From Dermatemys mawii (Eukaryota > Chordata > Testudines > Dermatemydidae), in contig ML677374.1 of the NCBI GenBank assembly GCA_007922305.1, positions 6,335,991 to 6,399,990 of the forward strand: DNA of 64,000 nt, read 5' to 3'. Both the position numbers and the translations under genes were made by a program. Numbering within the stretch: position 1 is the first letter of the stretch; every line of letters starts with the position of its first letter. The notes beneath the pieces were generated by a model. That model ran no database searches. It worked only from the letters and a program-made list of their open reading frames with translations, and was not told where the DNA came from. This document shows, piece by piece, positions 56,560 to 64,000 of this stretch.

Positions 56560-56735
56560 ATCGAAACGGTGAAAATGCTAAAACAAAATGTTTCAACATT
56601 TTAGAAGATTTTTTTTCCAGCTGAAACTAGTTGCTGAATTTGATAAGAGTTTGTGAAAAGTTTTGATCTACCCAAAATGGATTTTTTTTAAGTGGAAAAA
56701 AAAATTAGTCTGAAAAATTTCATCCAGCGCCACTC
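56560..56735. repeat. AT-rich foldback-like repeat
   Basis: CAAAATGTTTCAACATTTTA, GAAAAGTTTTGATCTACCCA, AAAATTAGTCTGAAAAATTT resemble the 44.2-kb stretch. Confidence 0.4.
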
Positions 56736-56769
56736 AGAATATTTAATGTGTTAATGTTTATAACATGCA

Positions 56770-56900
56770 TGTGAGGGAGGAGAGTGCTATTATCCCCATT
56801 TTACAGATGTGGAATGAAGTGCACTGAGATTAAGTGACTTACCAAAGGTCACACAAGAGGTCTGTGGCAGAGCAGGGGGCTCAAATTCAGGTGTCCCTTC
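56770..56900 (+). repeat. MIR-like SINE
   Basis: GTGCTATTATCCCCATTTTA, CAGATGTGGAATGAAGTGCA, TTAAGTGACTTACCAAAGGT, CACACAAGAGGTCTGTGGCA and GAGCAGGGGGCTCAAATTCA match well. Confidence 0.75.
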
Positions 56901-57949
56901 ATCTGAAAAGGGGAAGCACATTGTTCAGAGCAACAAGTGTGGGAGCTGTCCCTGCATCAGCTGCCAAAGGTGGTCCATCTGGCATCTTTCCCCAGCACTA
57001 CTTTCATTTTGAAACACCCATTTCAAACAAGCCACCTTCTGGGCCTTTGGAAAGAGGGGTGTTCGGATAGCCAAAGATACCTGCAGAAACACAGACATAA
57101 AAAAGAACTATTGGGGTTTTCGGTCACCCAGCTGATCAGCGTGTTGCATAGCCCAGCATTCCCCAGATCCAGTGAGTCCCTTAAAGAGGAGGGGGAAAGG
57201 GAGCCTCCTCTGCACCTTACTTACAGAGGTGGTCGTTCAGAGTCGAGTTAATCGACTTTGGCTCCTCTAACAATACTCCTAGCCTGCCAAAAACAAAACA
57301 ATGCAAAGGGGACTGTTGTACTAAAAGGAAAGAAGAAAAGAGAGAGAGAGAGATTCCTGGCAGCCTGGATTACATTAAAATTTAGGAGTTAATTAAATTA
57401 CAATTTGCTGTGCTGCCAGTTCACACGAAGCTGCAACATCTGGGGCTAGATGAGAGAGCTGGGCAGAAAGATGCAACTAAACCTGGAACACTCAAAAATC
57501 ATGAGCATTTTAAAATAACAAATTTGATTCTTTTTTTATTCACCTTGTGACATTTGAGCCATTAAGTCTCCTTTTTAAAAGCTTTCCTCCACCACCAGAA
57601 AGGATAGAAACTTTTTCTTTTCTTTTTTCACATGCAAGCTCAGATTCTCACGTACTCACCTGACTCAGGAGCTGTGTTTAACAAAAACACCAACGATCAC
57701 CAGGCTCATGATACAATCATGAGAGTTGCCCACACTCTTATTACCGATCATCCTTTCACCCCTGGAGGTGGGCTTTACTAAAATAGGTTTGAAGGCACGT
57801 TGGAAGGATAGTGAAGGAGAAGTTTGCATTGCTTCTGCCTGTTCTTGTAACTATTTTGCAGACGGAAGATTTCTGAGGCTGTAAGATCTTTAAATCCAGC
57901 TGTCTGTCTCTAATCTTCCTAATGATTTTAATTTTTTTAACTGTCTATT
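56901..57949. other. Unassigned non-coding sequence
   Basis: No recognised gene. GAGA-rich patch at about 57330-57352. The part 57370-57420 (TTAGGAGTTAATTAAATTAC, AATTTGCTGTGCTG) is TAAT-rich and could be regulatory. Confidence 0.45.
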
Positions 57950-58150
57950 TCCTGACCGTAGCCAATTTTTGCAGCCAAGTTATTAAAGCCTGAAGATAGG
58001 AGATTTCAATAAAGAGACGTGCGGACACGTGCACACAACCTGAAGAGTAGTCGGCAAACAGCTCTGCGGTAATGAGCTCCATGCTGTGCTTAAAAAGGGC
58101 ACTTAATTTTTCATTCTTAAATGCTGTGATGCTCTTGTCTTCCAGCTTCA
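57950..58150. promoter_or_regulatory. Candidate conserved regulatory element (inference)
   Basis: Repeat-free block with GCCAATTTTTGCAGCCAAGT, TATTAAAGCCTGAAG, GACGTGCGGACACGTGCACA (two CACGTG-like words) and GCGGTAATGAGCTCCATGCT. A 69-codon minus frame overlaps but shows no family features. Confidence 0.2.
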
Positions 58151-59724
58151 CCAAAACTCCTACATGGAGATGGATGGGCCATGCTGAACACAGTCATCAG
58201 AAAGATTAAGCCAGGACTTGTCATTTTTTTATATCACTGAGCAGTCGGGTTGACAAGTGATGTCCTCTTAGCTCCTGGGATGCGTCCAGCACCTTTAGTG
58301 CCAGTAGTAAAAAGGACTATAAAAAATACCATAGAAGAAAGGGTAATGATGAAATTTAACTGCTCCCTAGCACACACCTGGGGTCTAGTAATCTGGAAAC
58401 AGGGGAGTTCAGGTGCTTCATCTTTTACTGCCTTGTCCTTGTCTGTGAGTTTAAGGTCCTTCCACTGAACCAGAACATATTGTGGTCAGTGCTGAGAGCC
58501 CGTCCTTTGCCCCTCTGAGGACTATAGCCCGTGAAGAAGAAGGAGGAGATGTCATTGCAGGCCCAGGGGAAGCTGAGCACTTGGCCACTGGCAGCCTGGA
58601 GGAAGTAAACATTCCGATTGGGGGGTATCTTGTCCCTTGGTCGTGGTGCTTGCAACAGGGCCCTCATTCCATGATCGCTCTCCTCTCACCCATCTCAGAT
58701 CCAGTCCTGTGCCGAGGGAATGTTCTCATCTCTCTGAGACACCGTCTGGAGTCACACTGAATAGAGAAGGGGGACTCTGAAGTCCTCCCTCTCCTGTCTC
58801 TTGTTCTGGTTCAGCTTTCATCACTCTGAAGAGGCACAGAACACTGGGGCCCAGGCTGCTTTCATGAAACTCATAGTGATCTTCAAAGAACGGAGTATGA
58901 ACGTGCTCTGAAACTATTACCGTCCTGTTCTACACTCCCTAGGTAGCCACCTCTGCAGAGGAAGCAACCAAGTGCCCTGGCAATCCAGATGCAATAGAAT
59001 AACAGTAGATTTCTAGGCATCTTTTGACTGTAGTGCCTTGTTTATGCCATGTGAACATCACTTTGAAATCTCTTGTACCTGGCAAGATGTTCTTACTTGC
59101 ATTCTTTAACTGCACTTCTTCAGGGAACCACAGAGGCTCACCACAATGACAAGACGAAACGTTATCTGAACACTTTTGAATGTCAAATATGGTTCCATTA
59201 ACTTCAGGTCTATTTTGGGAGCAAGATCTAGGTCAATTCTTGAAGATCCAAAGTAGTTTGCTGGAGGATGTTCTGCTAAGCCGTCTGCACTCTATTTTTT
59301 CCGTTAATTTCCTCATCCAACGGGGAAACATTTAAAAGAATTTCTTTCTATTATTAGAAGTGAATATTTCTGGTAGCATCCAAAGGCTCTAGTTAGGATG
59401 GATGGTGTCCGGTGCTGAACAAATATAGAAGTAGACTTGTTCCCTATTACAATCTAAGACAACAAGCACTATTCAAGCACTATACAGAAGGTTTCTTGCC
59501 TTGTTTCCTCCATGCCACTTCTCTCCCTTCCCATCCCCATGCCAACCACCGTTGTCCTTACAGATCTTTCATCCTGGCTACTACCAGGGTATCATAATGG
59601 TGGTTAAAATCCCTCAGAGCAGTGAGAACAACTCACAATAGAGGGAGAGTTTATCACAGTCAGAGGAGTGGACTAATACTTGGAACTCCAAACCTACATT
59701 CTGTAGCTGCTGATCTGCTGGGTT
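58151..59724. other. Unassigned non-coding sequence
   Basis: No recognised gene or repeat. Frames of 72-92 codons near 58.25-58.76 kb overlap on both strands. Confidence 0.5.
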
Positions 59725-59850
59725 GTCATGAAAATGTCATTGTATTGCTCTGTGCCTTGATTTCCCATCTGCAAAATAGGGGTGTTGATGTTCTCACCTC
59801 GCAGAGGAGCTGGTTAATGTTTGCATGGTGCCTTGTGATCCTTGGCTGAA
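59725..59850 (+). repeat. MIR-like SINE fragment
   Basis: CTCTGTGCCTTGATTTCCCA, TCTGCAAAATAGGGGTGTTG and CTCACCTCGCAGAGGAGCTG match the middle of the family. Confidence 0.6.
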
Positions 59851-61562
59851 AGGTGCCATTGGTGTGCAAATTCATGTTTATGACCATTAGCTTCGCTTAT
59901 GACAGGAGGGAGGGGATAACTCATGAGTGGCACAATCCCCACTGTCTAAATTATTCCTCCTCCTCCTCCACAAATGTCATAGCAGAGATTAGCCATCATG
60001 TGTTCTTAAGTATCCCATTTATCCCAAATGACTATGAGCATGTTAACTGCATTTAGATTAAAATGAGCCTTTATGCTATGTGCAGACTTCCTTTTCTGGT
60101 TCAGCCCCTTTACTGCCCCTAGTTTTAAGAATTGTGGAAGACATCCAGCTTCAGGGCTAGAGCAAAGAAATAGAACTAAGTATTTTTGTGTGCATCAGCA
60201 AACCAGCAATTTCATTTCCCCAGGTAAATATTTTTCACCCCACTCTTCCAGGACAACTCTAATTCCTACAAAATTATCTTGATATCGGTTGCCACTCATG
60301 GATTCCTTTCCAATTAACCTAAAAAAACACCAATTAAAGAAGAGAGGGCAGCCATCACATAAGAATATGATGCACCAAACCCTTCAGAAATGCTTTAGCA
60401 CCAGAGATCTAATGACCAAGGTCAAAAGTGGACTGCACTACAGAGTTAGTTTTTCATGGAATCCCCTGAGTTAATGTAAGATTGAGCCCACAAAGTCTTC
60501 TGAAAATTTGAGCTAGATTTAGTTAAGCTTCTAATTACCCAGTTAAATTTGTCTCTGATTTGGATAGAGAGTTTCAAACCTGCTTGATCACAGATTCACG
60601 ACAGGGAAGAGGGATGCCTGGACATAGAAAAGAAATGGAGCAGGGTGGCAGGGTAGCTTTTCTCACAAGACTTTCTCTGTCATAATTCTACCCAGGTTAG
60701 GAGATACTATCAGACTAGCCCTTTCTCTTGGTGTTGGCTTGTTAGCTCCTGTGTTTGCTGGTTCCAACTCAAACCAGGGGCCTAATGCTCCCATCTTAGG
60801 ATAGAGGCAACATCCAGTTCTCTCCCCGCAGGGGACGAGAATTGAATGGGAATTACACTCATAAACTGCTGTAGGAGAAGAGAGCCTCCTACAAGAAGAG
60901 GTGCATACAAAATGGAGAGAGAGGGAGGGTTCATCAAAACTTTTGAGCTTAATACATTTAAATTTTAGGCAAAGGTTCTGCAATTGGTTCTAGTGGGCCT
61001 AAGCCACAAAATTCAGATCTGGATTCAAATTCCCCAAAGTGTGTGTGCGGGGGGTGCAGGATTTATACCCTGGGGGTGGTTTCAACCTACTGTGGAGAGA
61101 GATGTCAGAGTCTCTGAGCAGAGCTAGACACAAAGACACTGGTAAAAATGCCCATAGTGCTCTAGATTAGTGCTTCTGGCAATGCTGCTAGCACTTATGG
61201 GAATTTTTAAGAGGAAAAAGTCCAGTGCAGAGACATCCTTGCAGCGTAATTTTGTGTCCCTATCATCCTCCCTTTTTGTTGTTGTTTAGTAAGTGCTGTA
61301 AAGTCACTTTCTCCCAAGACACTGCAGCCTTTTGAAAAGCAGTGCTGTTCCAAAGAGTATCTGGCAAAAGAAAAAGCAGTTAGGGAACCCTGAAAACACA
61401 CGTCTTTCCGAGCCCAGTGTCACCAGCGAGAGAACGGAAGGCAACAGGAAATCTTTCTGAATTTGAGACAGTCTGGACAAAGCTTCCAGAAAGCCAAACA
61501 CATAGATTTGTGAGAAATCCAGCCAGGGCTGGGGGGTACATTGTGTGCTTGGCCCCACCCAG
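59851..61562. other. Unassigned non-coding sequence
   Basis: Only short frames (up to 106 codons). A small foldback TGTAGGAG...CTCCTACA lies near 60870-60894. Confidence 0.5.
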
Positions 61563-61692
61563 CAGGGTGACCAGATGTCCCGATTTTACAGGGACAGTCC
61601 CGATTTTGTGGTCTTTCCCTTATAGAGGCTCCTATTACCCCTCCATCCCCACCCCTGTCCCAATTTTTCACACTTGCTGTCTGGTCATCCTA
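61563..61692 (+). mobile_element. Short GGGTGACCA-type hAT-like MITE
   Basis: The ends CAGGGTGACCAGATG and TGTCTGGTCATCCTA are inverted copies with few mismatches. The flanks CCACCCAG (61555-61562) and TCACCCAG (61693-61700) are an 8-bp duplication with one mismatch. The inside (TGTCCCGATTTTACAGGGAC, CTTATAGAGGCTCCTATTAC) closely matches the copies at 16.66 and 20.06 kb. Confidence 0.85.
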
Positions 61693-61700
61693 TCACCCAG

Positions 61701-63294
61701 AAGTCCAGTGAATTAGCATGAATCTCTGTGTGCTTGAGATCCCAGTTCCCAAATGTGTGTCTATTGCATCATGCGAGATGCTGAAGCAAATCTGTACCTA
61801 TTTACTCTGGATCTGATAAAGCGATTATCACATGGGGGAAAAGTCAGCTGACTAGTTAAAGCGTATTTATCTAGGATCATAGGAATGGCCACAACAGCTG
61901 AGCCCACTGAATCCATCAATTCCAGTAGCCTGCCTTTGGCCCTGGCAATTGCCTGAGGCTTCTGAGGCATAAAAATGCTCTGACAAAACCCACCTGGCTA
62001 ATTCATTTTTATTTATAGTTGGGCATCAGAATATACTGGGCATTGTACACAGTCCAAATTACAGATGGTCCCTTTCCCAAATAGCCTATGAGGAAAGATC
62101 AAGGCGATGAGAACCCCACTGGCGGGAAGAGCAAAGATATTTTTTAAGTGTCTGTTTTAATCATATCATTGTCGCCACAAACGTAACAAGCCTCTGGGAA
62201 AGGGATCGGAAGACGGCAGTGGGGAGAAAACCTCACTGCCTGGAAATAGCTGTTAGAGAAGAGGAACCAGGAAGCAGTGAGGCTGGCACTGTTGATAGAA
62301 GAGGAGTGCAGGAAGATAGAAAGTCCACAGTGTAGGGCAGAGTCATGCTGGCCTTTGAAAGTGAAGGCAGTAAGTTGAGACGAGGGCAAAGTCTTCATCA
62401 CCAAGTTAGCTCAGGTTCTGACACTCCAGTGAACTCCTCTCCAGTTAACCTCCCTCTAGTGAGAGCGGCTAGTCTGCAAAATAACACTCAAGCTGCACTG
62501 AGTGATTGTGTTAGCAGCACAGTGGTTGGGTAGGGAGCTGATGAGTGGAGCTATCTTGTGCTGTTGCTCATCCTCCCTGATGGGCCAGCCAACTTGAGTT
62601 AAAAGTGCCACCCCACTCAAGTGAAGGGTGTTTGCGTGTAGACGGGACTCACGTTCAGGGCAACACTCAAGCGAACTCAGCAGTGAAGACAAGCTGTAGA
62701 CACGATGGAGGAGGGTGAGCCAAAGGAGAGGGCTGGTGCTCTCTCTGGGACGACAGGGAATTCTTTCCTGACCTCAAGAGAGATCTGCTGAGGCCATGAA
62801 GCATGTCGTGCTCCAGATGTCAGTCATGGAAGTATCCACCCTCTGCTTAAATCCAGCTATGCCTGACATTTCAAGGGCAGTTAGCAGTGAAACCAAAACC
62901 CATTAAACTTCAGAGAAATAGCCTCTCCCAGCCAGCTACCGGGCAGTTCGAAAGTCCGGCGCACATGTGCTTGAAAGCTTGAGTCCCATTCTCTTTGCAG
63001 GTGCCCCATTTTCCCTTGCCAACCAAGCCCTTAATTCCTCAGCTTGCCCTTTGGTGGCCCTCCCGAAGGCACGGAGACTTAAGTGGATATAAAACGGTGA
63101 CGTTTCTGATTGAGGCAGCTGATTAGGTTTGGCAACTTCAATGTTCTGCTTGTCTAGCTGAGTCACTAGCACTTTAATAGCAAGTTAAAAAGAAACAGGT
63201 TAGCATATCTTAACATGACAGAACTTTGAGAAGATTGGGCTGCTTTTCTCCTCTCGTTAATGTCCCCCGGGGCCCAGAGTCTCTTTAGTACTAA
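61701..63294. other. Unassigned non-coding sequence
   Basis: No recognised gene or repeat. Short overlapping frames on both strands. Confidence 0.5.
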
Positions 63295-63420
63295 CACAGT
63301 AACGAAGGCCACAGCCTATTAATTGCGGTGACAATGATAAAGGAAGAGTCAGAAGCAGCTATTTGTCTTTCATGTAACCTCGTGCATCATCACAAGATAA
63401 ATGAAAACTCATTTTCTGCT
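63295..63420. promoter_or_regulatory. Candidate conserved regulatory element (inference)
   Basis: Repeat-free block with CAGCCTATTAATTGCGGTGA, CAATGATAAAGGAAGAGTCA, CTATTTGTCTTTCATGTAAC and CATCATCACAAGATAAATGA. These are homeodomain-, SOX- and GATA-like words in tight order. Conservation not tested. Confidence 0.28.
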
Positions 63421-64000
63421 TTGATTCAGTCTAATTTTTCAGGGCCCCCGAGGCAGGTTGCAGGAACTGTGCGGCTTCATCCCCATAAAAGTGCTGGCCC
63501 CTAAGTTCAAAGGTCAGCCAAAGTGCAAGCCGCCCGTGAAAGCCTGTCTCTCCGCAGCATCCCAGGGGTGACGTATAAGCAGGAAGGGGTCCGCTGCTCA
63601 TCATCATTAAATCCCCATTGAAAGGTGTTGTCCAGGCCCTGATAGATGACACACATGGCAGAGCTACTCCTTGTCTTCCATTGCCCCTGGTCACCTTCCC
63701 CAAGGGACCTCAGCCAGACCAGCAATTTGCAACCTCTCTGTGAACGCATACAGAGACAGATTAACTTTTAGGAGGAATTATTAGGGAAATCTGCCTCCTC
63801 CTAACCCTATAGTCAAAATGATCACTGTATCTTCAGGTAGGTAAAACTCCCTGCACTTTGTCTACTAAGGGATTGTGGGGAAAAGATGTGGGGAAAATAA
63901 TAGCGCATTTAGTTCACTTGCTTTGAGTTCACTAATGTTTTGAAAATAGAATTCACTGAAAGTACTTTACATTGTCTTAATTTATATTAAATTAAATTCA
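63421..64000. other. Unassigned non-coding sequence
   Basis: Two overlapping minus frames (63431-63703, 63507-63749) without recognisable features. The window ends in AT-rich sequence. Confidence 0.5.

Noticed and set aside
1..64000. Search for a CRISPR array, tRNA or rRNA gene, integrated virus or bacterial operon
   Set aside because: No regularly spaced repeats, cloverleaf with intact A/B boxes, rRNA core sequence or viral open frame was recognised by eye; a tRNA-scan and repeat masking would be decisive.

Overview
The window looks like non-coding vertebrate nuclear DNA, most probably from a turtle. The basis is its repeats: CR1 LINE copies ending in the ATTCTGT-type 3' tail, MIR/tRNA-core-like SINEs, and short inverted-repeat DNA transposons of kinds I associate with turtle (less often crocodilian) genomes. 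This is recognition from memory, not a database match. There are no operons, ribosome binding sites, CRISPR arrays or bacterial/phage genes. No protein-coding gene could be supported: the longest open frames (about 200 codons) resemble no family I know, have no exon context, or run through simple repeats. The window is best read as intergenic DNA or a large intron.

Layout. 1-8.5 kb: mostly unassigned sequence with palindromic repeats (1.5, 3.1, 4.4 kb), a TAAT-rich candidate regulatory block (5.63-5.76 kb) and a 292-bp inverted-repeat transposon (6.9-7.2 kb). 8.5-17 kb: the densest repeat zone, with a turtle-type repeat carrying a hammerhead-like hairpin (8.5 kb), MIR-like SINEs (10-10.7 kb), CR1 fragments (11.7 kb; a 1.2-kb antisense copy with a decayed reverse transcriptase at 13.0-14.3 kb), a hAT-like element with perfect inverted ends and target duplication (15.37-15.58 kb) and a nested insertion (16.5-16.8 kb). 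17-31 kb: quieter, with another short hAT-like element, CA/GT microsatellites, a candidate conserved block (22.5-22.9 kb), the second 292-bp element in opposite orientation, and a CR1 3' end (28.8-29.0 kb). 31.6-35 kb: three inverted-repeat elements and a large TA/CA microsatellite broken by a 100-N assembly gap. 36.2 kb: a 32-bp near-perfect hairpin. 38-50 kb: scattered SINEs and a GC-rich block. 50-52.4 kb: a 50-bp Z-DNA-prone tract and two TAAT-rich blocks. 52.6-64 kb: more SINEs, one open 44-nt splice-bounded segment (54.5 kb), a third short hAT-like element with target duplication (61.6 kb), and a last candidate conserved block near 63.3 kb.

No genes work together here. What can be read is the transposition history (cut-and-paste footprints, nesting, CR1 decay) and several repeat-poor AT-rich islands that could be enhancers of a developmental gene outside the window. 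No previously undescribed system is demonstrated. The best candidates for a second look are the hairpin at 36223-36297, the hAT-like families with target duplications, and the hammerhead-like fold at about 8.6 kb.
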